This document shows, piece by piece, positions 35,533 to 45,180 of a stretch of 50,804 nucleotides of DNA; within the stretch, counting starts at the first letter, position 1; each line of letters starts with the position of its first letter. The stretch spans positions 1 through 50,804 of the forward strand of contig JALHOZ010000034.1 of NCBI GenBank assembly GCA_022842725.1. The letters are read 5' to 3'. The notes below the pieces were generated by a model. It was not told the DNA's origin. It made no database searches and was given only the letters and a program-made list of their open reading frames with translations. Source of the stretch: Saprospiraceae bacterium. Its GTDB lineage: Bacteria; Bacteroidota; Bacteroidia; Chitinophagales; Saprospiraceae. A program made the position numbers and the translations under genes.

Positions 35533-37002
35533 TTGAAAAGTGTAGGTATCATAGGTTCCGGATTTGCTTCCATGTCAGCAGCAGCTTGTTTGGCAAAGGC
35601 AGGTTACAAAGTGGACGTATTTGAAAAAAACAGTTCTCCGGGTGGCAGGGCGCGCAAATTTTCAAAAGATGGTTTTGTATTTGATATGGGACCTTCGTGG
35701 TATTGGATGCCTGAAGTATTTGAAAACTTCTACAATCTTTTCGGAAAGTCTGCCAAAGATTTTTATGAATTGATCAGACTTGATCCTTCTTACAGAGTAT
35801 ATTTTGGTCAAAACGATTTGGTGGATGTTCCTGCAGATTATCAGGCGCTGAAATCACTTTTTGACAATATTGAGCCGGGTAGTAGTGCCGGTTTGGACAA
35901 GTTTCTGGATGAAGCTGAATACAAGTACAAAGTGGGAATGAACGAATTTGTATGGAAACCCAGTCTTTCCATTACCGAATTTTTTGATCTCCGCATTCTC
36001 AAAAGTCTTTTCAAACTTCAGATGTTTTCTTCCATAGCAAAGGAAGTGGACACCTTGTTTACCCATCCCAAACTCAGAGAAATTTTAAAGTTTCCGGTTT
36101 TGTTTCTTGGAGCAACACCCGAAAATACGCCAGCTTTATATAGTCTGATGAATTACGCAGACTTAAAACTCGGAACATGGTATCCTAAAAAAGGCATGTA
36201 CGAAATCGTCGAAGCTTTTCACAAAATCGCCCTTTCACAGGGAGCAAACTTTCATTTCAGTGAAGAGGTCGTTTCTATCGAAACCGAAGGAAAAAGAACT
36301 ATAGGGTTTACAACGTCAAAACAAAAATACACTTTTGATTATGTAATTGCCGGAGGTGATTATCACCATACTGATCAGGTTCTTTTACCTGAAAATCTGA
36401 GATCTTACAGTCCGGAATATTGGAATAAAAGAGTTATGGCTCCCAGTTCATTACTTTTTTATGTAGGACTTAGTCAGAAAGTAGAGGGGCTTTTACACCA
36501 TAATCTGTTTTTTGATCAGGATTTTGCCAAACATGCAGATGAGATTTATACAAATCCTGCCTGGCCAGAAAAACCTTTGTTTTATGTATCCTGTCCTTCA
36601 AAAACAGATCATACCATAGCTCCGGAAGGAAAAGAAAATATGTTTATGCTTATGCCGATAGCACCGGGTTTGGACGACAACCCTCAAAAAAGGGAAGAAT
36701 ATTTTGATATTATGTGCGACAGAATGGTCAGGATCATAGGTACAGATATCAGACCACTGGTCGAATACAAAAGGAGTTATTGCCTGACTGATTTTCAGGA
36801 AGATTATCACGCATTCAAAGGAAATGCCTACGGTCTGGCAAATACTTTGTTACAAACAGCATTTCTAAAACCCAAAATGCAACACAAAACCTTAAAAAAT
36901 CTCTTTTTTACAGGCCAACTGACCACTCCGGGTCCGGGTGTTCCTCCATCAATTATTTCCGGTCAGGTAGTGGCCAATTTCATCATTCAAAATGCAATTT
37001 AA
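35533..37002 (+). CDS. crtI: Phytoene desaturase (CrtI-type)
   Basis: This 489-residue FAD enzyme desaturates phytoene toward lycopene. The FAD-binding Rossmann start is IIGSGFASMSAAACLAKAGYK with VFEKN and PGGRAR; the C-terminal signature is TGQLTTPGPGVPPSIISG. Length is normal for CrtI. No ATG precedes the conserved N-terminus. TTG 35533 gives KSVGIIGSGF directly and fits the promoter; TTG 35512 would add seven residues. crtB follows after 2 bases. Cyclase, hydroxylase and ketolase genes are not in the window, so the end product is unknown. Confidence 0.93.
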   Translation: MKSVGIIGSGFASMSAAACLAKAGYKVDVFEKNSSPGGRARKFSKDGFVFDMGPSWYWMPEVFENFYNLFGKSAKDFYELIRLDPSYRVYFGQNDLVDVPADYQALKSLFDNIEPGSSAGLDKFLDEAEYKYKVGMNEFVWKPSLSITEFFDLRILKSLFKLQMFSSIAKEVDTLFTHPKLREILKFPVLFLGATPENTPALYSLMNYADLKLGTWYPKKGMYEIVEAFHKIALSQGANFHFSEEVVSIETEGKRTIGFTTSKQKYTFDYVIAGGDYHHTDQVLLPENLRSYSPEYWNKRVMAPSSLLFYVGLSQKVEGLLHHNLFFDQDFAKHADEIYTNPAWPEKPLFYVSCPSKTDHTIAPEGKENMFMLMPIAPGLDDNPQKREEYFDIMCDRMVRIIGTDIRPLVEYKRSYCLTDFQEDYHAFKGNAYGLANTLLQTAFLKPKMQHKTLKNLFFTGQLTTPGPGVPPSIISGQVVANFIIQNAI

Positions 37003-37004
37003 CC

Positions 37005-37841
37005 ATGGATGCACTTTATAATAAAGTATGTATGCAATGCAGCAAACTGGTAACCAACGAATACAGTACCTCATTTTCATTGGGAATACGAATGTTTTCC
37101 AAAGATTTGAGACTACCGATTTGTGCGATATATGGATTTGTACGATTTGCTGACGAAATTGTGGATACATTTCACGAGAGTGATAAAAAACAACTCCTCA
37201 AAGAATTCAAAACCGATACGTACAAGGCTATCCGCCAAAAGTTGAGTCTGAATCCTATTTTACACGCTTTCCAAAAAGTAGTGAATGATTATCAGATCCC
37301 GGTTGAATTGATCGAAGCTTTTTTAGAAAGTATGGAAATGGATCTCGAACCGGTTATTTATGATGATATTTTATTAAAAAAATACATTTATGGTTCAGCT
37401 GAAGTGATCGGCCTGATGTGTCTCAAAGTATTTGTCAAAAATGATGACGTCCAATATGAAATTCTGAAACCGTACGCCTGCGCTTTGGGTTCAGCTTTTC
37501 AGAAAATCAACTTTCTCAGAGATATGAAGTCGGATTTTGTGGAAAGAGGAAGGGTATATTTTCCGGATGTAGACTTCGAAAATTTTACTAATGAAGATAA
37601 AATTCGTATTGAGGAAGATATTCATAATGAATTTATGATGGCCTATAAAGGAATTAAAAAACTTCCTTCCAATTCCCGATTGGGTGTCTATTGTGCATAC
37701 AAATATTATCTGAATCTTTTTTATAAAATCAAATCTCTCCCTGCATCATCAGTTATAGAAAAACGAATCAGGGTATCAGACAAGAGAAAATTGTTTGTAC
37801 TTACTACGTCTCTTGTCCAAAATAAATTTGGGTTATTATAA
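37005..37841 (+). CDS. crtB: Phytoene synthase (squalene/phytoene synthase family)
   Basis: This 278-residue prenyl-head-to-head synthase joins two geranylgeranyl-PP to phytoene. The first Asp-rich motif is DEIVD (50-54), the second lies in INFLRDMKSDF (about 168-178), and GSAEVIGLMCLKVF and ERGRVYFP are typical. Pairing with crtI, 2 bases apart, argues for phytoene rather than squalene synthesis. It converges on the S10 peptidase gene with only 7 bases between stops. Confidence 0.95.
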   Translation: MDALYNKVCMQCSKLVTNEYSTSFSLGIRMFSKDLRLPICAIYGFVRFADEIVDTFHESDKKQLLKEFKTDTYKAIRQKLSLNPILHAFQKVVNDYQIPVELIEAFLESMEMDLEPVIYDDILLKKYIYGSAEVIGLMCLKVFVKNDDVQYEILKPYACALGSAFQKINFLRDMKSDFVERGRVYFPDVDFENFTNEDKIRIEEDIHNEFMMAYKGIKKLPSNSRLGVYCAYKYYLNLFYKIKSLPASSVIEKRIRVSDKRKLFVLTTSLVQNKFGLL

Positions 37842-37848
37842 TAATCTT

Positions 37849-39345
37849 CTAATATTTTGCCGGTTTTCCTCCGGATTGTGAACCAAGAATAAATTGTCTT
37901 AAATCATCGGTTGATTTAGCAAGATCTTCTTTTCTGAGATACATCATGTGACCGCTTCGGTATCCTTTGAAGGACATTCTGTCTTTGAGCCTGCCGCTTG
38001 GGTCTAGTTGCCACATCGTATATTTTGCATTAAAATATGTTGTCGCTCCGTCGTAATATCCTGATTGAAATAAAACTTTCAGATATGGATTCTGAGCCAT
38101 TGCTTGCCTTAAGTTGTCGCGTGTATTATCATTTTCATTATTCCAGGGGCTGACATCGCCAAACATGTTATATTTTACATCCGTTTTGAAATTCAGTTCT
38201 GTTCTGAAATAATGGTTTATAGCGGGAGTAAAGGAGTGTAGCCAGGAGGTAAGTTCTGCGTTATAATCAGGCGACGAACCGCTCAATTTTCTATCAATAC
38301 CCAGATATCTTGAGTCCAGTCGACCTACATTATAACCTATACTGTCTTTGAGTAAATGTTTCCAAAAATAGGAGGGAGACACCACCAAATTGTTTTCCAT
38401 AAAATCGTCATAACTCAGGCCTGTATAACGAGCCAGCTTATTCGCCATTTCTCTCTTTTTTGCGATTTCCGTAAATCCTGCTGTTACAAATGTAGGAATG
38501 GCCTCTTCAATGGCAAATTTTTCAACTTCAGGAAGAATTTCTTCAAGATCTTTTGATTGAAGGTCTGGCGGCAACTTTTTGTGGTACCAGGCTGAAGCAG
38601 CGTAGTAAGGAATGTTCAATGCATCAGATACCGGGTTGTCCTGTCTTAATACTTTGTAATCAGCCGGGGACACCAAAATGACCCCATTCAGGTACATCCA
38701 TTGTTTGTTCTGAAGCTCTAATGCCAAACCGGCTACTCTTGTGCCACCATAACTTTCACCGATGAGATATTTTGGTGAAGGCCATCTTCCGGCCCGGGTT
38801 ACAAAGGTATTGATCCATTCTGCCAGATATTTAATGTCCGCATTGATGCCAAAAAATTTTGTTTTGTCTACTTCCTTCCCGGTAAGCGGAATCGTACGCG
38901 AATAACCGGTGTTTACAGGGTTGACGTAGATGATATCACAAACATCAAGTACAGAATATGGATTTTCTTTAAATCCATAAGGTTGTACAGGAAATCCTTC
39001 ATCATCAATGTTCAGGATTCTGGGGCCGGTGTAGGCGAGATGCATCCAGACAGATGCTGATCCCGGTCCTCCGTTGAAGGAGATCAAAAGGGGCCGTTCG
39101 TCATAGGATTTTAAGCCATTTCGTTTATAATATGTATAATGAAGGTAAGCTATTTCTTTTCCGTCTTCACCCCAAACCGGTTGGGTGCCTGTCGTTGCTG
39201 AATAGGCGACAAGATTTCCTTTTATCGTAACCTGATGTTGTGTTGTTACCTCACTGTTGGAAGCTAAAGACAGTTCTTGAGCTGTTATTTGGGTTAAACC
39301 CCAAAAGGATAAAAACAAGATAAGATAAACGGACTTTTTTGTCAT
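37849..39345 (-). CDS. S10-family serine carboxypeptidase, exported
   Basis: This 498-residue alpha/beta-hydrolase-fold peptidase has a signal peptide (about 1-22, cleavage near TAQ). FNGGPGSASVW is the oxyanion-hole segment. The catalytic triad is Ser in GESYGG (about 195), Asp in GYYDGAT and His in RSGHMMY near the C-terminus. It would trim C-terminal residues in the periplasm or outside. No sorting domain is present, so it is probably periplasmic. Its promoter box is at 39375-39382, about 30 bases upstream. Confidence 0.93.
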   Translation of the reverse strand: MTKKSVYLILFLSFWGLTQITAQELSLASNSEVTTQHQVTIKGNLVAYSATTGTQPVWGEDGKEIAYLHYTYYKRNGLKSYDERPLLISFNGGPGSASVWMHLAYTGPRILNIDDEGFPVQPYGFKENPYSVLDVCDIIYVNPVNTGYSRTIPLTGKEVDKTKFFGINADIKYLAEWINTFVTRAGRWPSPKYLIGESYGGTRVAGLALELQNKQWMYLNGVILVSPADYKVLRQDNPVSDALNIPYYAASAWYHKKLPPDLQSKDLEEILPEVEKFAIEEAIPTFVTAGFTEIAKKREMANKLARYTGLSYDDFMENNLVVSPSYFWKHLLKDSIGYNVGRLDSRYLGIDRKLSGSSPDYNAELTSWLHSFTPAINHYFRTELNFKTDVKYNMFGDVSPWNNENDNTRDNLRQAMAQNPYLKVLFQSGYYDGATTYFNAKYTMWQLDPSGRLKDRMSFKGYRSGHMMYLRKEDLAKSTDDLRQFILGSQSGGKPAKY

Positions 39346-39374
39346 AACCGGATTTCATTTTAACAGAAAAAGAA

Positions 39375-39382
39375 CAAATATA
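39375..39382 (-). promoter_or_regulatory. -7 box for the S10 peptidase gene (minus strand)
   Basis: Read on the minus strand this is TATATTTG, matching TAnnTTTG, about 30 bases before the ATG. Confidence 0.65.
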
Positions 39383-39479
39383 ATAACTTGTTCCTTACAG
39401 CAAGGATTTTTTTGGTTTAACGGAGAATATTCTTTTGGAATACTTTTTGCAATACAAAACGACCATACGGTGTGTAATT

Positions 39480-39818
39480 ATGTATCAGTTGTACGTCATA
39501 GAACTCAGAAAAAAGGTTTTTACAGAAAACAGAAAATTCCGCGAATCCAATCCGCAGTTTAATGGTGTTCTTGAGTGTTTATATGTAGGTATGACCAGTA
39601 AAACGCCAAAAGAAAGGTTTGACCAGCACGTGAATGGCAGCCTGAGCAACAAAGGAATGGATATTTCTTCAAGGATCGTCAAACAATACGGTTCTTATCT
39701 AAGGCCAAGCCTGTATCATCATTTACCCGTTTATAAAACCTTGCAGGATGCATTAAAAGCCGAAAAAGAGTTGGCCGCTACTTTGAAAAGACAACGTTAT
39801 GCTGTTTGGGTAAATTGA
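39480..39818 (+). CDS. Small GIY-YIG-like domain protein
   Basis: This 112-residue protein starts MYQLYVIEL and has CLYVGMTSKTPKERFDQHVNG, which follows the GIY-YIG pattern: a tyrosine strand, then YVG.T, then the helix with P..R...H. The late glutamate (KAEKEL) could be the metal ligand. The start is ATG 39480; the longer in-frame TTG at 39435 lies before a -7-like TACTTTTTG at 39441. Activity may be nuclease-like, but small stand-alone members are poorly characterised. It lies alone between the S10 and UvrD genes. Confidence 0.72.
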   Translation: MYQLYVIELRKKVFTENRKFRESNPQFNGVLECLYVGMTSKTPKERFDQHVNGSLSNKGMDISSRIVKQYGSYLRPSLYHHLPVYKTLQDALKAEKELAATLKRQRYAVWVN

Positions 39819-39952
39819 TGGATTTTGCCTGAGTTGTCGTTAAATTGATGGAAAACAAACAGGTTAAATTGTCACATTACAATCAAAATATCCGGAAATA
39901 GTGGTCTTTTTGATGTATTGCCTCAAGGAATAAAATTTCAGATAACATTTCC

Positions 39953-42214
39953 TCACTCCAGAATCTGCAATTTTGCAAAATTGAGCATGATTCTTTTTTC
40001 ATTGACAGGGTCGACCTGTGGGAATAAAATGGAAGCGACCATCCTTTCGTCCACACTTTTGACATCTCCTTCTCCAAATTTCAGATGTAATACTTTTTGT
40101 CCGGCCCGGATATCCTTCGGATCACTGGGTTTGAATCCTTCGACATCCACTTTGGGTGGACCTCCCAATTGTTTGGGTTTGAAAGCACCCAAAATTTTTG
40201 GCTCTCCAAATGTTGGTTTTACCGTAGTTGTAATGATATTGTCAATGTTTTTTTCGGATATCTCTTCGAGAAAACGACTCGGATCATTAAACCTCATGTC
40301 TCCGTGCTGATACCTGGCGTTGGCAAAACTCAGGGTCAACAATTCTTCTGCCCGGGTTATAGCCACATAAAATAATCGCCTCTCTTCATCAATGAGGTTC
40401 GGGTCAGACATAGATTGATAAGAAGGAAACAGATTTTCTTCCAATCCGGTGACAAAGACTGATTTAAACTCCAGTCCTTTGGCTGCATGGATGGACATAA
40501 GACTGACGGTATCCGGATTTTCTTCACCCTGATCGGCATCTGTCATCAGGGATATGGTCTGTAAATAGGTGGTCAAAGACTTGTCAATGGTAACTTCTTC
40601 GTTGACTTCCAGTTCGTCATCTTCCACAAATTCTTTGATACCATCGAGCAAGGAGTCGATATTTTCAATTCTGGATAGACCTTCCACACTTTTATCGGCT
40701 TTGAGATGGTCTATGATACCTGAGTGTTTGGCTATGTATTGCGCTGTAGCGTACGCATCAGACGAAGCAGCTTTGGCTTTGAATGCTTTGACCAGCTGAA
40801 CAAAATCAACCATTCCTTTTTTGGCTCTCTGACTGAAATCGATTTTGGTCAGCACTTCCCACATGCTCATGTCGTTGTCTTCAGCAAGTTGTGATATACT
40901 ATCCACCGTGCTGTCGCCAATACCTCTTTTGGGGTAGTTGATCACCCTTTTGAGGGCTTCATCGTCTTTGTCATTGGCCACCAACCGTATATAAGCGAGT
41001 ACATCTTTGATTTCCTTACGGGAATAAAAGGAAAGTCCTCCGAAAACCCGGTAGGGAATGTTATACCTTCTGAGTTGTTCTTCAAAAATCCTCGATTGGC
41101 TGTTGGTCCTGTACAAAATGGCAAAATCCTTGTTTTTAAGGTTATGCCTGTTTTTTTGTTCAATGATGTTATCTGCGATCCGTTTACCTTCCTCTGTTTC
41201 GGAAGCGGCTTTGACCATTTTTATTTTATTGCCTGCAGGCCGGTCTGTCCAGATTTTTTTCTGAATCTGTTTTTTGTTAAACGTAATGACTTCATTGGCC
41301 GCTTCTACGATAAAATGGGTAGACCGATAGTTTTGTTCCAACTTAAAAGTCTGTAGTTCCGGAAAGTCAGACTCAAACTGCAAGATGTTTTCTATTGTCG
41401 CTCCCCTGAAGGAATAGATACTTTGGGCGTCGTCTCCGACTATACAGATATTGTGGTTGCTGCCCGGATACACCGTCAGCAATTTCAGAATTTCGTACTG
41501 AAGGTAATTGGTATCCTGAAACTCATCCACCATCAGGTATTGAAACTGATTCTGGTATTTTTCCCTCGTGTTATCCGGATTTTGATACAGCAAACGAAAC
41601 ATTTGCAACAATAAATCATCAAAATCCATCGCGCCGGCCCGTTGACATCTTGCCACATATTTTTCGTATATCTGATAGATCAAAGGCCGTCTGTTCATCC
41701 GGTCAAGCCCCATCAGTTCTTCGTTGTTTGCATACAACTTAGGCGTGATGAGATTGCTTTTTGCCGCCGAAATCCTGGATTTTACCGCACCCGGAGAATA
41801 CACTTTTTTGTCGAGGTTGAGCTGATTAATGATTTCCGTTATCAGACTTTTGGTATCATCCGTATCATAAATCGTAAAATCATTGGGGAATCCGATTCTA
41901 TGTGCTTCCACCCTAAGGATTTTGGCAAATATCGAGTGGAAAGTTCCGGCCCATACCCTTTTGGCATGGTGACCGACTTCAACTTCTATCCGGTCTTTCA
42001 TCTCTCTGGCAGCTTTGTTGGTAAACGTCAGGGCCAGAATATTTGCCGGAGGTACACCGGTTTTGATGAGATGCGCAATCCGAAATGTCAGCACCCTGGT
42101 TTTGCCTGATCCCGGTCCGGCAATCACCATCACAGGACCATTCAACGTGGTCACAGCCTGCCGTTGAACGTCATTAAGCCCTTCCAGATATGAAAAATCG
42201 GGTGTCTGAATCAT
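39953..42214 (-). CDS. uvrD: UvrD/PcrA-type superfamily 1 DNA helicase
   Basis: This 753-residue ATP-dependent 3'-5' helicase has Walker A GPGSGKT (33-39), FTNKAAREM, the Walker B DEFQDTN (about 230), GDDAQSIYSFRGA, QNYRS (about 293), SIHAAKGLEF and FYVAITRAEE. The C-terminal tail AGQKVLHLKFGEGDVKSVD is the PcrA/UvrD tail that binds RNA polymerase or partners. It acts in nucleotide excision and mismatch repair. carB lies 21 bases upstream on the same strand, so a shared transcript is likely. Confidence 0.95.
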   Translation of the reverse strand: MIQTPDFSYLEGLNDVQRQAVTTLNGPVMVIAGPGSGKTRVLTFRIAHLIKTGVPPANILALTFTNKAAREMKDRIEVEVGHHAKRVWAGTFHSIFAKILRVEAHRIGFPNDFTIYDTDDTKSLITEIINQLNLDKKVYSPGAVKSRISAAKSNLITPKLYANNEELMGLDRMNRRPLIYQIYEKYVARCQRAGAMDFDDLLLQMFRLLYQNPDNTREKYQNQFQYLMVDEFQDTNYLQYEILKLLTVYPGSNHNICIVGDDAQSIYSFRGATIENILQFESDFPELQTFKLEQNYRSTHFIVEAANEVITFNKKQIQKKIWTDRPAGNKIKMVKAASETEEGKRIADNIIEQKNRHNLKNKDFAILYRTNSQSRIFEEQLRRYNIPYRVFGGLSFYSRKEIKDVLAYIRLVANDKDDEALKRVINYPKRGIGDSTVDSISQLAEDNDMSMWEVLTKIDFSQRAKKGMVDFVQLVKAFKAKAASSDAYATAQYIAKHSGIIDHLKADKSVEGLSRIENIDSLLDGIKEFVEDDELEVNEEVTIDKSLTTYLQTISLMTDADQGEENPDTVSLMSIHAAKGLEFKSVFVTGLEENLFPSYQSMSDPNLIDEERRLFYVAITRAEELLTLSFANARYQHGDMRFNDPSRFLEEISEKNIDNIITTTVKPTFGEPKILGAFKPKQLGGPPKVDVEGFKPSDPKDIRAGQKVLHLKFGEGDVKSVDERMVASILFPQVDPVNEKRIMLNFAKLQILE

Positions 42215-42235
42215 CTATTGGTTACGAGTATATAT

Positions 42236-45052
42236 TTATCTTGATAAAAACATAGATCGTTTGCTGTCGAGGTCTCTGAAGTAAGGATCGTTGAGATCTT
42301 TGATGTAATAAATCATTTCACCGGTGGATTTCATTTCCGGTCCGAGATTTTTATCAACATTCGGAAATTTATCAAACGAAAATACCGGAACTTTGATGGC
42401 ATAACCTTCCAGTTTTTTGTCAACTACAAAATCTTTGATTTTATGGGTGCCCATCATTACTTTGGTCGCTATGTTCAGGAAAGGTACCTGATACGCTTTG
42501 GCAATAAAAGGTGTCGTCCGCGATGCTCTCGGATTGGCTTCGATGACGTAAACCTGATCGTTTTTAATGGCAAATTGGATATTGATCAGTCCCTTGATAT
42601 TCAGGGCAAATGCAAGTTTTTTCGCATGAGCAATCATGGTGTCAATCACATCTTGCGAAAGCGAATAAGGAGGAAGTACCGCAGAACTGTCACCCGAGTG
42701 GATACCTGCCGGCTCAATGTGTTCCATGATTCCCATAATCATCACCTCTTCTCCATCACAGATTGCATCAATTTCGGCTTCACGGGCTCTTTCGAGAAAC
42801 TGGTCGATGAGGACTTTATTGTCCGGCATGTGTTTGAAAATGCTTAATACGTGTTTTTCAAGTTCTGCGTCGTTGATGACGATCCGCATTCGCTGTCCGC
42901 CCAATACGTAAGAGGGACGAACCAGTACCGGATAAGAGACGACCCGGGCCACTTCCAATGCTTCGTCCACATCATGTGCCACACCGTACCTTGGATAAGG
43001 TATGTGCAAAGCTTTGAGCAAATCAGAAAATCGACCTCTGTCTTCGGCAATATCCATATTGTCAAAATCCGTTCCGATGATTTTAACTCCTTTTTGTTTG
43101 AGTTTTTCAGCCAATTTTAAGGCTGTTTGTCCGCCCAACTGAACGATCACACCTTCCGGTTGTTCGTGGTCGATGATTTCTTCCAGGTGTTCCCAGAATA
43201 CCGGTTCGAAGTACAGTTTGTCAGATATATCAAAATCTGTGGAAACCGTCTCAGGATTACAATTGACCATAATGGCTTCATAACCCGCTTCTTTTATAGC
43301 CAGAATTCCGTGTACACAACAATAGTCAAACTCAATTCCCTGACCAATCCGGTTGGGACCGGAACCCAAAACGATGATTTTTTTCTTATCAGAAGGAATA
43401 CTTTCATTTTCAGAATCAAAACAGCTATAAAAATAATTCGTTTTGGATTCAAATTCTGCAGCGCAGGTGTCCACCATTTTGTAGACTCTTTTGATGCCTA
43501 ATTTTTTACGTTGTCTGGTGACTTCTTCTTCTTTAATACGCAACACCCAGGCAATCTGTGCATCGCTGTATCCCATGTTTTTTAACTCTCTGAAATAATC
43601 GGCCGGAATATCTTCGGCAACATTGAAGCGCATGAGTTTTTCTTCCGTCTGAACCAGTTTTTTGATTTGTTTGATAAACCAGGGATCTATTTTGGTGAGT
43701 TTGTGAACCGTTTTTTCGGGAACACCCAGACGAAGGGCATCTTTGACCCTGAAGATACGGTCATCGCTCACTTTTTCGAGTCTGCCGAGGATATCTTCTG
43801 TCTGTATCCATTCTTTCATGTCAGCACCAAGACCACTGCGGTTGTTTTCCTGGCTTTGGCAGGCCTTTTGTAAAGCCTCCAGGAAAGTACGGCCTATAGA
43901 CATTACTTCTCCAACAGATTTCATCTGAAGGCCCAGGGTGGTGTCGGCACCATAAAATTTTTCAAAATTCCATCTTGGCATTTTGACAATGACATAATCC
44001 AGGGTCGGCTCAAAATAGGCAGAAGTGGTTTTGGTAATCTGATTTTTTAATTCGTCAAGATGGTATCCGATAGCCAGTTTGGCAGCTATTTTGGCGATAG
44101 GATATCCGGTGGCTTTGCTGGCAAGTGCCGAAGAGCGTGAAACTCTTGGATTGATTTCTACGGCGATGAGTTTTTCGGTTTCCGGTTCGAGGGCAAACTG
44201 TACATTACACCCACCGGCAAAATTGCCCAGAGAGCGCATCATCAGGATGGCGTCATCTCTCATTTGCTGGAAAGCAGTGTCTGAAAGGGTCATGGCCGGT
44301 GCTACCGTGATACTATCTCCGGTATGGATTCCCATCGGGTCGAGGTTTTCGACTGTACAGATGATGACGACATTATCGTTTTTATCGCGGAGGAGTTCTA
44401 ATTCAAATTCTTTCCAACCGAAAACAGCCTTTTCTACCAACACTTCGTGTGTCGGGGATGCTTCCAGACCGCGGCGCAGTGCTTCGTCAAATTCTTCTTC
44501 CTTCATGACAAAACCACCGCCGGTACCTCCCAGGGTGTATGAAGGTCTGATGACGAGGGGGAAACCGATTTCCTGAGCGGCTTCTTTTCCTTCCAGGAAA
44601 GAATTGGCGATCCGTGAGTCAGCCACATGCATGCCGAGTTTGACGACATGTTGTTTAAATGCTTCGCGGTTTTCGGTAAGTTCGATGGCGTTGACATCTA
44701 CTCCGATCATTTTGACGCCGTATTTTTTCCAGATGCCCATTTTATCCACTTCTATAGCGAGATTCAGGGCTGTTTGTCCGCCCATGGTAGGCAGGACAGC
44801 ATCGATTTTACGTTCTTCCAGGATTTTGACAATACTTTCAGGGGTAAGCGGCCACAGGTAAATATTATCTGCGACGACCTTATCCGTCATGATGGTGGCA
44901 GGATTGGAATTGATGAGGGAAACTTCGATGCCCTCTTCGCGCAGCGAGCGGGCTGCCTGGGTTCCGGAGTAGTCAAATTCGCAGGCTTGACCAATAACAA
45001 TAGGGCCACTTCCGATGATGAGTACGGAGTGAATGGATGTATCTTTAGGCAT
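42236..45052 (-). CDS. carB: Carbamoyl-phosphate synthase large subunit, without MGS-like domain
   Basis: This 938-residue synthase joins bicarbonate, ammonia and ATP to carbamoyl phosphate for pyrimidines and arginine. Both ATP-grasp halves are complete (GSGPIVIGQACEFDYSG near 14; VLGSGPNRIGQGIEFDY near 556; PSYTLGGTGGG, PSYVLGGQRM). The last ~135 residues of the E. coli enzyme, the allosteric MGS-like domain that binds UMP and ornithine, are missing; the protein ends in GEMIYYIKDLNDPYFRDLDS. carA is not adjacent. The ATG at 45052 has a -7 box 28 bases upstream. Confidence 0.96.
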   Translation of the reverse strand: MPKDTSIHSVLIIGSGPIVIGQACEFDYSGTQAARSLREEGIEVSLINSNPATIMTDKVVADNIYLWPLTPESIVKILEERKIDAVLPTMGGQTALNLAIEVDKMGIWKKYGVKMIGVDVNAIELTENREAFKQHVVKLGMHVADSRIANSFLEGKEAAQEIGFPLVIRPSYTLGGTGGGFVMKEEEFDEALRRGLEASPTHEVLVEKAVFGWKEFELELLRDKNDNVVIICTVENLDPMGIHTGDSITVAPAMTLSDTAFQQMRDDAILMMRSLGNFAGGCNVQFALEPETEKLIAVEINPRVSRSSALASKATGYPIAKIAAKLAIGYHLDELKNQITKTTSAYFEPTLDYVIVKMPRWNFEKFYGADTTLGLQMKSVGEVMSIGRTFLEALQKACQSQENNRSGLGADMKEWIQTEDILGRLEKVSDDRIFRVKDALRLGVPEKTVHKLTKIDPWFIKQIKKLVQTEEKLMRFNVAEDIPADYFRELKNMGYSDAQIAWVLRIKEEEVTRQRKKLGIKRVYKMVDTCAAEFESKTNYFYSCFDSENESIPSDKKKIIVLGSGPNRIGQGIEFDYCCVHGILAIKEAGYEAIMVNCNPETVSTDFDISDKLYFEPVFWEHLEEIIDHEQPEGVIVQLGGQTALKLAEKLKQKGVKIIGTDFDNMDIAEDRGRFSDLLKALHIPYPRYGVAHDVDEALEVARVVSYPVLVRPSYVLGGQRMRIVINDAELEKHVLSIFKHMPDNKVLIDQFLERAREAEIDAICDGEEVMIMGIMEHIEPAGIHSGDSSAVLPPYSLSQDVIDTMIAHAKKLAFALNIKGLINIQFAIKNDQVYVIEANPRASRTTPFIAKAYQVPFLNIATKVMMGTHKIKDFVVDKKLEGYAIKVPVFSFDKFPNVDKNLGPEMKSTGEMIYYIKDLNDPYFRDLDSKRSMFLSR

Positions 45053-45079
45053 GAGTAGTGGAAAATGGTTATTGGGTCA

Positions 45080-45087
45080 CAAAGGTA
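45080..45087 (-). promoter_or_regulatory. -7 box for carB (minus strand)
   Basis: Read on the minus strand this is TACCTTTG, matching TAnnTTTG. Transcription would begin about 20 bases before the carB ATG. Confidence 0.68.
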
Positions 45088-45125
45088 TGATATAAAATGG
45101 TAATATTTTAAACTTCACAAGGAAA

Positions 45126-45161
45126 ATGATGCAGGGCAGCTAAAATTATACCCTGCATCAT
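45126..45161 (-). terminator. Terminator downstream of the copy A T9SS gene
   Basis: A perfect 11-bp stem (45126-45136 with 45151-45161) has a 14-base loop and is followed on the minus strand by TTTTCC. It lies 20 bases past the stop of the copy A T9SS gene. It lies outside the duplicated unit, so copy B has no equivalent. Confidence 0.72.
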
Positions 45162-45180
45162 CTTTTACGTTAAGTGTACA

